A stretch of DNA of 64,000 nucleotides from NCBI GenBank assembly GCA_965203045.1, contig OZ241850.1, positions 1,302,001 through 1,366,000 on the forward strand, read 5' to 3'. Shown here one piece after another: positions 54,421 to 62,421 of the stretch (its first letter is position 1; the number at the start of each line of letters is the position of its first letter). A model generated the notes under the pieces. The model was not told where the DNA came from. It worked only from the letters and a program-made list of their open reading frames with translations, and searched no databases. The stretch is from G965203045 sp965203045 (lineage in GTDB: Bacteria > Pseudomonadota > Gammaproteobacteria > PS1 > Pseudothioglobaceae). The translations under genes and the position numbers were made by a program.

Positions 54421-55850
54421 TAAAAACGCTCCAACTCAGCAAATGGCAATTGCCCTTTGTGCACATGCATCTGTCCTAGTTCGGCGCAGCGATGCAGTGT
54501 AGGGACTGCTTTACCCGGGTTTAGCAAATTATCGGGGTCAAATATTGCCTTGATACCATGAAAAATTTCCAGTTCTTTGGTGTTAAATTGCTCGCACATA
54601 GCGCTTAATTTTTCAACACCAACTCCGTGTTCGCCGCTAATACTGCCACCTTTATCTATGCAAAGTTTTAAAATATCATTACCAAAAGCCTCGGCTTGTT
54701 CCACCTCTCCCGACTTATTGGCATCGTATAGAATTAGTGGGTGTAAATTACCATCGCCAGCGTGAAAAACATTAGCAACCGAGAGACCATAGCGCTTAGA
54801 TAATGCGCTGATATTAGTAAGTACCTCTGCTAAATATCGTCTAGCAATAGTACCATCCATACAATAATAATCTGGGGCTAAGCGACCAACAGCAGGAAAG
54901 GCAGCTTTACGTCCTTTCCAAAAAGCAAGTCTTTGTGCTTTGTTTTGGGCTAGATGAATATGTTTAGCCTTGGTTAGAATTTTTTGCACAGTTGCTATTT
55001 CTTGGGCTACTTGTTGTTTGTTACCATCTAGCTCGCATAGCAATAATGCTTCTACATCAGTAGGATAGCCAACTTTTACAAAATCTTCTGCTGCTTTTAT
55101 GGCAAACTTGTCCATCATTTCTAAACCGGCGGGAATAATACCAGCCTTGATAATATCTGCTACTGCATTAGCGCAGTCTTTAACTTGTTCAAACCCTGCC
55201 ATTATTACTTCTGTTGCTTGTGGTTTTGCCAACAACTTCACACTAATTTCAACAATAACACCTAGTAAACCCTCAGAACCATGCATAAGCGCCAGCAGTC
55301 CCAAACCCTTATCATTGTCGCTAAAAACTAACTCTTTACCGTCAATACTAACTATTTTTACTTGAGCTACGTTATGCACTGTAAGCCCATACTTCAAGCA
55401 ATGCACTCCGCCAGAATTTTCAGCAACATTGCCACCAATAGAACAAGCGATTTGTGAGGACGGGTCAGGCGCATAATACAAGTTATATTTACTAACTGCT
55501 TCACTGATAGCAAGATTAGTTACTCCGGGCTCTAATATCGCTATCTTGTTATTAACATCAATAGATTTAATCTTATTTAACTTTGTTAAACTAAGCACCA
55601 CACTATTTTTAATAGGCAAAGCACCGCCTGATAGTCCGGTTCCAGCGCCGCGCGTTACCACTGAAGTTTTAAATTGTTTGCACAAAGCCAATACTGTCTT
55701 AATTTGAGCAATATCTTCAACCAGCACCACTGCTAGTGGTTTTTGTCGATACATTGATAAACCGTCACACTCAAATGGTCGCACCGATTCTGCACCTGTA
55801 AGCACAATATCTTTGCCTAATTTATTAAATAGAGCATTTACAATATTCAT
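54420..55850 (-). CDS. glcD: Glycolate dehydrogenase FAD subunit GlcD
   Basis: Catalytic FAD-linked subunit. 476 residues (E. coli 499). FAD_binding_4 blocks: VVTRGAGTGLSGGALPI (about 63-79), DPSSQIACSIGGNVAENSGG (about 132-151) and KYGLTVHNV. The C-terminal FAD-oxidase domain has FHAGDGNLHPLILYD and GGSISGEHGVGVEK, ending with FDPDNLLNPGKAVP. All active-site blocks look intact. First gene of glcD-glcE-glcF, with single-base overlaps between cistrons. Confidence 0.96.
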   Translation of the reverse strand: MNIVNALFNKLGKDIVLTGAESVRPFECDGLSMYRQKPLAVVLVEDIAQIKTVLALCKQFKTSVVTRGAGTGLSGGALPIKNSVVLSLTKLNKIKSIDVNNKIAILEPGVTNLAISEAVSKYNLYYAPDPSSQIACSIGGNVAENSGGVHCLKYGLTVHNVAQVKIVSIDGKELVFSDNDKGLGLLALMHGSEGLLGVIVEISVKLLAKPQATEVIMAGFEQVKDCANAVADIIKAGIIPAGLEMMDKFAIKAAEDFVKVGYPTDVEALLLCELDGNKQQVAQEIATVQKILTKAKHIHLAQNKAQRLAFWKGRKAAFPAVGRLAPDYYCMDGTIARRYLAEVLTNISALSKRYGLSVANVFHAGDGNLHPLILYDANKSGEVEQAEAFGNDILKLCIDKGGSISGEHGVGVEKLSAMCEQFNTKELEIFHGIKAIFDPDNLLNPGKAVPTLHRCAELGQMHVHKGQLPFAELERF

Positions 55851-56007
55851 AGACTAAATTATACACTTTGGTTTTAATCGATAGTGTAGTTAGCGTCATA
55901 GTAGCTAAATGAACTTAATAGCTAAAGCAAGCTAGATTATTGTTAGGCTAATTGATGATGGCGGTTTGCGTCATACATTAATTTATTGATAAAAAATTTA
56001 TTACTTT

Positions 56008-56036
56008 TTGTTGTGCAACAAAATATGTTATATAAT
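56008..56036 (+). promoter_or_regulatory. mtoX1 promoter with overlapping dyad
   Basis: TTGTTG (56008-56013), a 17-bp spacer and TATAAT (56031-56036). The -35 lies in the dyad TTGTTG-TG-CAACAA (56008-56021), a possible operator. The corresponding dyad upstream of mtoX2 is only partly kept. Confidence 0.6.
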
Positions 56037-56089
56037 GGGGGCGGTCAGAGAATGTGGGACATTTTTTTAATTAAAAAATAGAAGTTGTG

Positions 56090-57421
56090 ATGAAGATAAG
56101 ATATACAGGTGTGCTATATTTGTTAGCAGCCTTTGTTATTAGCGGTTTAGTCAGAGCAGATGAAACTTGCCAGTCGCCTTATATGGCTAAGATTGTTGGT
56201 CAGGAAGATTTTGTTTATGTTTGGACATTGGGGGTTCAAGGTATTGGTGATGGTCAAGATAAATTAGTAACCATTGATGTTAATCCTAGTTCTTATAAAT
56301 ATGGTAAAGTTGTGCATACTTTGTCAGTCGGTGGACGTAACGAAGCACACCATGCTGGTCTTACTGATGATCGTAAGTATTTATGGGCTGGAGGTTTAGA
56401 TACCAATAAAATATTTATCTTTGATGTACATAGCAACCCTGCAAAGCCTAGATTACATAAAACCATTAATGATTTTGTGCGCAAAAGTGGGGGTGTTGTT
56501 GGTCCCCGTACTGTTTATGCTCTACCCGGCAGATTGATGATAACTGGTTTGTCCAATAATAGTGACCACGGTGGTAGAACAGCAATGGTAGAGTATACCA
56601 ATGATGGTCGTTATGTGGCAACGCATTGGATGCCAACTGATGGAAACTTACAAGGCGCTAAAAAAACTGGTAAGTTTGCAGATGGTTATGGCTATGACGT
56701 GAGGGCGCTGCCTAGGGTTAACTCAATGTTTACCTCGTCATTTACTGGCTGGTCTAACTATATGCAAGATTTTGGCAAAATGCTAAAAGACCCAGCATCA
56801 ATGAAACGTTTTGGCAATACAGTTGTCAGATGGGATTTGCATACACGTAAACCAAAAGAAGTATTTGATGTCCCGGGCGCTCCGCTTGAAATTCGTTGCG
56901 CTTGGCAACCAACTCATAACTACTGTTTTACCACAACTGCGCTTACTTCAAAACTATGGTTGATTTATGAAGAAAATGGTAAATGGGATGCTAAACCAGT
57001 TGCTGATATTGGTGATCCAGCTAAAGTGCCTTTACCAGTTGATATTTCTATTAGTAATGATGATACTCGCCTTTGGATAAACACTTTTACTGATGGTAAA
57101 ACTAGGTTGTTTGATATTTCAGATGCGTTTAATCCTAAGCAAATTTATGAAAAGAAAATTGGCTCACAGGTTAATATGGTCTCATCTAGCTGGGATAGTA
57201 AACGTCTTTATTTCACTTCGTCATTATTGGCTAATTGGGATAAAAAAGGCGCTGATGATGAGCAGTTTTTAAAACTTTATAGGCTCAATAATAAAAATGA
57301 GTTGGTTCATGAGTTTAGTGTTGATTTTTATAAAGAAAAATTAGGTAGAGCCCATGTAATGAGATTTGGTTCTTATGGGTTATACGCTGCTAAATCAACT
57401 GATAGACAAATATTAAAGTAA
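56090..57421 (+). CDS. mtoX: Methanethiol oxidase, SBP56 family (copy 1)
   Basis: 443 residues. SBP56/MtoX-family copper enzymes oxidise methanethiol to formaldehyde, H2S and H2O2 in the periplasm. A signal peptide (MKIRYTGVLYLLAAFVISGLVRA, about 23 residues) precedes a full-length seven-bladed-type SBP56 domain. YVWTLGVQGIGDGQDKL, EAHHAGLTDDRKYLWAGGLD and WMPTDGNLQGA are visible; the His pairs are candidate Cu ligands. It is nearly identical to copy 2 but ends in STDRQILK because a 2-base insertion shifts the last codons and removes the normal C-terminal tail. No good Shine-Dalgarno precedes the ATG (GTG one codon upstream is possible). Confidence 0.9.
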   Translation: MKIRYTGVLYLLAAFVISGLVRADETCQSPYMAKIVGQEDFVYVWTLGVQGIGDGQDKLVTIDVNPSSYKYGKVVHTLSVGGRNEAHHAGLTDDRKYLWAGGLDTNKIFIFDVHSNPAKPRLHKTINDFVRKSGGVVGPRTVYALPGRLMITGLSNNSDHGGRTAMVEYTNDGRYVATHWMPTDGNLQGAKKTGKFADGYGYDVRALPRVNSMFTSSFTGWSNYMQDFGKMLKDPASMKRFGNTVVRWDLHTRKPKEVFDVPGAPLEIRCAWQPTHNYCFTTTALTSKLWLIYEENGKWDAKPVADIGDPAKVPLPVDISISNDDTRLWINTFTDGKTRLFDISDAFNPKQIYEKKIGSQVNMVSSSWDSKRLYFTSSLLANWDKKGADDEQFLKLYRLNNKNELVHEFSVDFYKEKLGRAHVMRFGSYGLYAAKSTDRQILK

Positions 57422-57464
57422 GCAGGATTGATACTAATAGGACAGTAATACCACAAGGGACGTG

Positions 57465-57489
57465 CTTTTGTAGAATAAGTGGACAAAAG
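57465..57489 (+). promoter_or_regulatory. Conserved hairpin in the spacer after mtoX1
   Basis: CTTTTGT and ACAAAAG form a 7-bp stem around an 11-nt loop. The same element recurs at 59156-59180 in the real mtoX2-SCO spacer. The spacer is about 97 per cent identical between copies although the adjacent SCO fragment has decayed. Confidence 0.5.
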
Positions 57490-57533
57490 TCTGCCTCGGT
57501 GGTTCTTTTGATTGATTACCAAGGAGGGATTGC

Positions 57534-57643
57534 TTGAGGGAGTCAATTATTTTATAAATAATTTTGCTGTTGCTGATAGGGGTTTTGCACTTGCTGTTAA
57601 GGCGCTTGCTCTTGGCTATGGCAATTTGGGCTTTACTTCTGCT
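57534..57643 (+). pseudogene. Remnant of the SCO gene between the mtoX copies
   Basis: After the conserved spacer and its AAGGAGG Shine-Dalgarno, the TTG start of a SCO gene is followed within eight codons by TAA. About 27 bp of the signal-peptide region are deleted relative to 59225 onward. The tail still reads NNFAVADRGFALAVKALALGYGNLGFT, parallel to the intact gene (first part NFVIADKGSAS, then APGYGNLGFT). It stops at the duplication junction near 57640. The 357-bp gap 57422-57778 otherwise holds only the spacer and the mtoX2 promoter. Confidence 0.85.
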
Positions 57644-57702
57644 AGCAACAGCGATGTTTTGCATCATACATCAATTTATTATATGAAAAATAAAAAATCT
57701 TT

Positions 57703-57731
57703 TTATTGCGCAGCAAAATATGTTATATAAT
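57703..57731 (+). promoter_or_regulatory. mtoX2 promoter
   Basis: TTATTG (57703-57708), a 17-bp spacer and TATAAT (57726-57731), matching the copy 1 promoter in position. The GTTATATAATGG core is identical, but the dyad is degraded to TTGCGCAGCAA. AAGGAG at 57768-57773 gives this copy a real Shine-Dalgarno. Confidence 0.6.
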
Positions 57732-57781
57732 GGAACTGTGAAAGAGTGTAATATATTTTTTAACTAAAAGGAGAAGTTGTG

Positions 57782-59131
57782 ATGAAGATAAGATATACAG
57801 GTGTGCTATATTTGTTAGCAGCCTTTGTTATTAGCGGTTTAGTCAGAGCAGATGAAACTTGCCAGTCGCCTTATATGGCTAAGATTGTTGGTCAGGAAGA
57901 TTTTGTTTATGTTTGGACATTGGGGGTTCAAGGTATTGGTGATGGTCAAGATAAATTAGTAACCATTGATGTTAATCCTAGTTCTTATAAATATGGTAAA
58001 GTTGTGCATACTTTGTCAGTCGGTGGACGTAACGAAGCACACCATGCTGGTCTTACTGATGATCGTAAGTATTTATGGGCTGGAGGTTTAGATACCAATA
58101 AAATATTTATCTTTGATGTACATAGCAACCCTGCAAAGCCTAGATTACATAAAACCATTAATGATTTTGCGCGCAAAAGTGGGGGCGTTGTTGGGCCTCA
58201 TACCGCTTATGCTCTACCCGGCAGATTGATGATAACTGGTTTATCTAATAATAGTGACCACGGTGGTAGAACAGCAATGGTAGAGTATACCAATGATGGT
58301 CGTTATGTGGCAACGCATTGGATGCCAACTGATGGAAACTTACAAGGCGCTAAAAAAACTGGTAAGTTTGCAGATGGTTATGGCTATGACGTGAGGGCGC
58401 TGCCTAGGGTTAACTCAATGTTTACCTCGTCATTTACTGGCTGGTCTAACTATATGCAAGATTTTGGCAAAATGCTAAAAGACCCAGCATCAATGAAACG
58501 TTTTGGCAATACAGTTGTCAGATGGGATTTGCATACACGTAAACCAAAAGAAGTATTTGATGTCCCGGGCGCTCCGCTTGAGATTCGTTGCGCTTGGCAA
58601 CCAACTCATAACTACTGTTTTACCACAACTGCGCTTACTTCAAAACTATGGTTGATTTATGAAGAAAATGGTAAATGGGATGCTAAACCAGTTGCTGATA
58701 TTGGTGATCCAGCTAAAGTGCCTTTACCAGTTGATATTTCTATTAGTAATGATGATACTCGCCTTTGGATAAACACTTTTACTGATGGTAAAACTAGGTT
58801 GTTTGATATTTCAGATGCGTTTAATCCTAAGCAAATTTATGAAAAGAAAATTGGCTCACAGGTTAATATGGTCTCATCTAGCTGGGATAGTAAACGTCTT
58901 TATTTCACTTCGTCATTATTGGCTAATTGGGATAAAAAAGGCGCTGATGATGAGCAGTTTTTAAAACTTTATAAGCTCAATAGCAAAAATGAATTGGTTC
59001 ATGAGTTTACTGTTGATTTTTATAAAGAAAAATTAGGTAGAGCCCATATAATGAGATTTGGTTCTTATGGGTTATACGCTGCTAAATCAACTGATAGTAA
59101 TATTAAAGTAAGTAAAATTGATACTAAATAG
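57782..59131 (+). CDS. mtoX: Methanethiol oxidase, SBP56 family (copy 2)
   Basis: 449 residues, full length, with the same signal peptide and SBP56 domain as copy 1 and the complete C-terminal tail (SNIKVSKIDTK). Few residues differ: a cluster near 127-140 (DFARKSGGVVGPHTAYALPG against DFVRKSGGVVGPRTVYALPG) and a cluster near the C-terminus. It has its own promoter and a good Shine-Dalgarno. It is followed by an intact SCO gene and a MauG-like gene, the accessory pair reported next to mtoX in other bacteria for copper loading and cofactor maturation. Likely the main functional copy. Confidence 0.92.
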   Translation: MKIRYTGVLYLLAAFVISGLVRADETCQSPYMAKIVGQEDFVYVWTLGVQGIGDGQDKLVTIDVNPSSYKYGKVVHTLSVGGRNEAHHAGLTDDRKYLWAGGLDTNKIFIFDVHSNPAKPRLHKTINDFARKSGGVVGPHTAYALPGRLMITGLSNNSDHGGRTAMVEYTNDGRYVATHWMPTDGNLQGAKKTGKFADGYGYDVRALPRVNSMFTSSFTGWSNYMQDFGKMLKDPASMKRFGNTVVRWDLHTRKPKEVFDVPGAPLEIRCAWQPTHNYCFTTTALTSKLWLIYEENGKWDAKPVADIGDPAKVPLPVDISISNDDTRLWINTFTDGKTRLFDISDAFNPKQIYEKKIGSQVNMVSSSWDSKRLYFTSSLLANWDKKGADDEQFLKLYKLNSKNELVHEFTVDFYKEKLGRAHIMRFGSYGLYAAKSTDSNIKVSKIDTK

Positions 59132-59224
59132 GACAGTAATACCACAAGGGGCGCGCTTTTGTAGAATAAGTGGACAAAAGTCTGCCTCGGTGGTGCTTTT
59201 GATTGATTACCAAGGAGGGATTGC

Positions 59225-59929
59225 TTGAAGAGGTTAATTATTTTATCAGCAGTTTTGTTGTTGTCTTTTATAAGTAATTTTGTTATTGCTGATAAGGGGT
59301 CTGCATCTACTGCTAAGGTGCTTGCTCCCGGCTATGGCAATTTAGGCTTTACTGTTGCAAAGCCCGGTAGTTATCAACTATATGATTTAGGTTTTGCTGG
59401 TGATGGTAGTGTTATAACAGCAAGTAGCAAGCAAGCGTCTTTACACGATTTATTTAAAGATAAGGTGGTGTTGTTGGGTTTTGTTTATTTAAACTGCAGT
59501 GATGTTAATGGTTGTCCACTGACAACTTTTGTAATTAGTCAGATTAAAAAACAAACTGACCAAATTAGCAGTATTGCTAAAAATGTTCGCTTACTAAGTC
59601 TTAGTTTTGACCCTAACCGTGATACTCCTGAGGTGCTTACTAAACATGGAGGGCATTTTGGCGCTGATAATAACTTATGGTCACTTTTAACTACTGATAA
59701 TGAGACTAGTCTTGAACCTATACTTATGGCATATAATCAACCTATTCAGAAAATATACGATGAAAATGGCAAAGAAACCGGCGAGATTAATCATATTCTT
59801 AGAGTGTTTTTGATTGACAAACATAAAAGAATTCGCAATATTTATAGCAATTCTTTTCTACATAGGGACATAGTGCTTACTGATATTAAAACCTTATTAC
59901 TAGAAGAAGATCCAAAAATATCTTTTTAA
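59225..59929 (+). CDS. SCO1/SenC-family copper chaperone
   Basis: 234 residues from a TTG start, supported by AAGGAGG at 59212-59218, spaced 6 nt. A signal peptide or anchor (1-22) precedes a thioredoxin-like SCO domain. The copper-binding site is Cys91-X5-Cys97 (NCSDVNGCPLT) and His190 (EINHILRVFLID). The spacing is longer than the CX3C of the cytochrome-oxidase SCO proteins. LSFDPNRDTPEVL is the family's redox-helix block. Position between mtoX and a MauG-like gene suggests copper delivery to MtoX. Confidence 0.9.
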   Translation: MKRLIILSAVLLLSFISNFVIADKGSASTAKVLAPGYGNLGFTVAKPGSYQLYDLGFAGDGSVITASSKQASLHDLFKDKVVLLGFVYLNCSDVNGCPLTTFVISQIKKQTDQISSIAKNVRLLSLSFDPNRDTPEVLTKHGGHFGADNNLWSLLTTDNETSLEPILMAYNQPIQKIYDENGKETGEINHILRVFLIDKHKRIRNIYSNSFLHRDIVLTDIKTLLLEEDPKISF

Positions 59930-59939
59930 TAAAAAGACA

Positions 59940-61187
59940 ATGATTATTGTTTTTTTGTTACTATCTTTGTTTAGCAATAATTCAATTTCAAGTAGTGAAG
60001 TATTGCACAGAGCTGGTGATTATAGGGGGGATTATGATCAAAATTATAAGACCAATTCTCTAAGTCTAGATTATAGGGAAAAGTTTAAAAAACCTGCTGA
60101 TTTACTTAAGAATTTACAACATCCTCCGCTTGGGTTGCCTGCTATCCCAGTTCCTAGCGATAATTTAATTACCAGTAGTAAAGTTGATTTAGGGAAAAAA
60201 CTATTTTTTGACCGTAGATTATCTCTGAATAATACTATTTCTTGTGCGATATGTCACATTCCAGAACAAGGGTTTAGTAATAATGAGCTTAATACTTCTG
60301 TTGGTATTGAGGGTCGTAGTATGAATAGAAATGCCCCAACTATTTATAATGTAGCTTATGTGTCTAAATTATTCCATGATGCTAGAGAAGATAGTTTGGA
60401 GCTGCAAATTTGGGGTCCAATGCTTGCAAGTAATGAGATGGGTAACCCATCTTTTTCTAGTGTTATCAATAAAATTAAATCTCTTAAAGAATATGATGGT
60501 TTATTTGAAAAAGCCTTTGATGGTAAGCCCCCGTCTATTATAACAATTGGTCAAGCAATCGCAAGTTATGAGCGCTTATTAGTATCGGCTAATTCTAATT
60601 TTGATAGATGGTATTACCTAAGGGATGAAAAAGCACTCAATAAAAAGGCAAAGCTTGGATTTAAATTGTTCACTGGCAAAGCGGGTTGTGCTGTTTGTCA
60701 TACTATTGGGCAAAAATATGCGCTTTTTACCGACCATAAATTACACAACACTGGCATTGGTTATCAAACATCTGTATCACCAGAACAAGCAAAAGTTAGA
60801 GTTCAAATTAGCCCCGATACTTATGTTAATGTTGATTATGATATTGTTAGGCAAGTAGAAGAAAAATTGAAAAATGATTTAGGCCTATACGAAATAACTC
60901 AGAAGCCTAAAGACCTTTGGAAGTATAAAACTCCGTCGCTTAGAAATGTTGCTCTCACTGCCCCTTACATGCATAATGGTTCTTTTCTTAGATTAAAAGA
61001 AGTAGTAAACTTTTATAATAAGGGAGGGGTTAAAAATCCATTATTAAGCCCTTTAATTCATCCACTTGATTTGAGTGAAGATGAAGTAGAAGCATTGGTT
61101 AGTTTTCTTGAAAACCTCACAGGTAGTAATGTGAACGCCTTAGTAGAAGATGCTTTTTCTATTCCCATTGGCGAGGCTAGTAATTAA
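59940..61187 (+). CDS. MauG/cytochrome c peroxidase-family dihaem protein
   Basis: 415 residues with an N-terminal signal sequence, exported. Two haem c attachment motifs, CAICH (102-106) and CAVCH (250-254), and the C-terminal APYMHNGSF block place it in the bacterial cytochrome c peroxidase/MauG family. DLGKKLFFDRRLS and NRNAPTIYNVAY are family blocks. MauG-type members build protein-derived quinone cofactors; true CcpA-type members remove H2O2. Either fits an mtoX operon, since MtoX makes H2O2. It starts 10 bp after the SCO stop. The 117-bp gap downstream shows no clear terminator. Confidence 0.9.
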   Translation: MIIVFLLLSLFSNNSISSSEVLHRAGDYRGDYDQNYKTNSLSLDYREKFKKPADLLKNLQHPPLGLPAIPVPSDNLITSSKVDLGKKLFFDRRLSLNNTISCAICHIPEQGFSNNELNTSVGIEGRSMNRNAPTIYNVAYVSKLFHDAREDSLELQIWGPMLASNEMGNPSFSSVINKIKSLKEYDGLFEKAFDGKPPSIITIGQAIASYERLLVSANSNFDRWYYLRDEKALNKKAKLGFKLFTGKAGCAVCHTIGQKYALFTDHKLHNTGIGYQTSVSPEQAKVRVQISPDTYVNVDYDIVRQVEEKLKNDLGLYEITQKPKDLWKYKTPSLRNVALTAPYMHNGSFLRLKEVVNFYNKGGVKNPLLSPLIHPLDLSEDEVEALVSFLENLTGSNVNALVEDAFSIPIGEASN

Positions 61188-61304
61188 ATCTAAATTATCT
61201 AATAAAATTTATTGGTTAGTATCAACATAAAGTTGCCTATTTAGGTCGTAGAAGTGATGATATTTTGCTGGTATAATAGCTGCTTTTTAATTTTTTAGAT
61301 TTAG

Positions 61305-62417
61305 ATGAAATCATTTAATCCGCCAATTCGCACACTTATGGGGCCCGGTCCTTCTGATGTGCATCCACGTATTTTATCAGCAATGGCGCGGCCTACTATT
61401 GGTCACCTAGACCCAGCATTTATTACTATGATGGATGAAGTAAAAGCAGGACTTAGATATGCTTTTAGGACTAATAACGAATTAACAATGCCAGTTTCAG
61501 CGCCGGGGTCAGCTGGAATGGAGACTTGTTTTGTTAATTTGGTTGAGCCCGGAGATAAGGTTATTGTTTGTAAAAACGGTGTATTTGGGATGCGTATGTT
61601 AGAAAATGTTGAGCGTTTAGGGGGTGTTGCTGTTGTAGTTGAAGATGATTGGGGTTGCGCAGTTGACCCTAACAAGGTTAAAGAAGCGTTAGTGGCTAAT
61701 GCTGATGCTAAAATCTTAGCTTTTGTGCATGCCGAGACTTCAACAGGTGCGCAGTCTGATGTTAAAACTTTATGCGCAATTGCCAGGGAGCATGATTGTC
61801 TGACTATTGTTGATGCAGTTACTTCACTAGCAGGGTCGCCACTCAAGGTTGATGAGTGGGGTATTGATGCCATTTATTCAGGTACGCAAAAATGTCTATC
61901 AGCCATGCCCGGTATTTCGCCAATTAGCTTTAATCAGCGCGCTGTTGCGAAAATTAAAAGTCGTAAAGGCAAGGTGTCAAGCTGGTTTTTAGACTTAAAT
62001 TTAGTAATGGCTTATTGGGGCGATAATGCCCAAAGGAGCTATCACCACACCGCCCCGGTTAATACTCTTTATGGTTTGCATGAGGCGTTGCTAATTTTGC
62101 AAGAGGAAGGCATTGAAAATGCTTGGCAACGTCATCAAAATAACCACGAGCAACTTAGAGATGGATTAGAAGCGTTAGGCTTAAATTATTTGGTAAAAAA
62201 AGACCACAGATTACCACAATTAAACTCAGTCTTAATCCCTAAAGGTATTGATGATGCTAAAACGCGCACCGCTTTATTAAACGATTATAACTTAGAGATA
62301 GGCGCTGGGCTTGGTATTTTTACTGGTAAAGTTTGGCGCATTGGTTTAATGGGCTTTGCTTCCAAAAAAGAAAACATTGCCCTTGCGTTGGCAGCGCTTG
62401 AGGCGCAAATCAAATAA
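61305..62417 (+). CDS. Alanine/serine-glyoxylate aminotransferase family protein
   Basis: 370-residue class V PLP aminotransferase. The start MGPGPSDVHPRILSAMA, the APGSAGMET phosphate-binding loop (about 65-73), VDAVTSLAGSPLKVDEWGID, and the PLP lysine in YSGTQKCLSAMPGISPI (about 190-206) identify the alanine-glyoxylate/serine-pyruvate transaminase type. It would convert glyoxylate to glycine, which fits glycolate salvage by nearby glcDEF. A role in serine metabolism or purine-linked ureidoglycine transamination is an alternative. Confidence 0.9.
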   Translation: MKSFNPPIRTLMGPGPSDVHPRILSAMARPTIGHLDPAFITMMDEVKAGLRYAFRTNNELTMPVSAPGSAGMETCFVNLVEPGDKVIVCKNGVFGMRMLENVERLGGVAVVVEDDWGCAVDPNKVKEALVANADAKILAFVHAETSTGAQSDVKTLCAIAREHDCLTIVDAVTSLAGSPLKVDEWGIDAIYSGTQKCLSAMPGISPISFNQRAVAKIKSRKGKVSSWFLDLNLVMAYWGDNAQRSYHHTAPVNTLYGLHEALLILQEEGIENAWQRHQNNHEQLRDGLEALGLNYLVKKDHRLPQLNSVLIPKGIDDAKTRTALLNDYNLEIGAGLGIFTGKVWRIGLMGFASKKENIALALAALEAQIK

Positions 62418-62421
62418 ATAC

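Larger units (their letters stand above)
55958..57640 (+). repeat. Tandem duplication, copy A (promoter, mtoX1, mtoX-SCO spacer, SCO 5' remnant)
   Basis: First unit of a direct tandem repeat with a period of about 1.69 kb (mtoX start to mtoX start is 1692 bp). It runs from the CATACATTAATTTATT region upstream of mtoX1 through the first part of a SCO gene, ending near GGCTTTACT at 57629-57637. Confidence 0.9.
57651..59353 (+). repeat. Tandem duplication, copy B (promoter, mtoX2, spacer, start of the intact SCO gene)
   Basis: Second unit of the 1.69-kb direct repeat. Promoter regions of A and B are only about 70 per cent alike by eye, the mtoX reading frames differ at very few clustered positions, and the SCO parts differ strongly. 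The A/B junction joins SCO codons directly to promoter-upstream sequence. Confidence 0.9.

Noticed and set aside
57512..57730. 72-codon frame between the mtoX copies as a gene
   Set aside because: It starts in the spacer, reads the SCO remnant in its shifted frame and runs into the mtoX2 promoter; it is a by-product of the duplication.
61403..61873. 156-codon minus-strand frame opposite the aminotransferase
   Set aside because: Lies wholly inside a well-supported gene on the other strand and has no recognisable motif.
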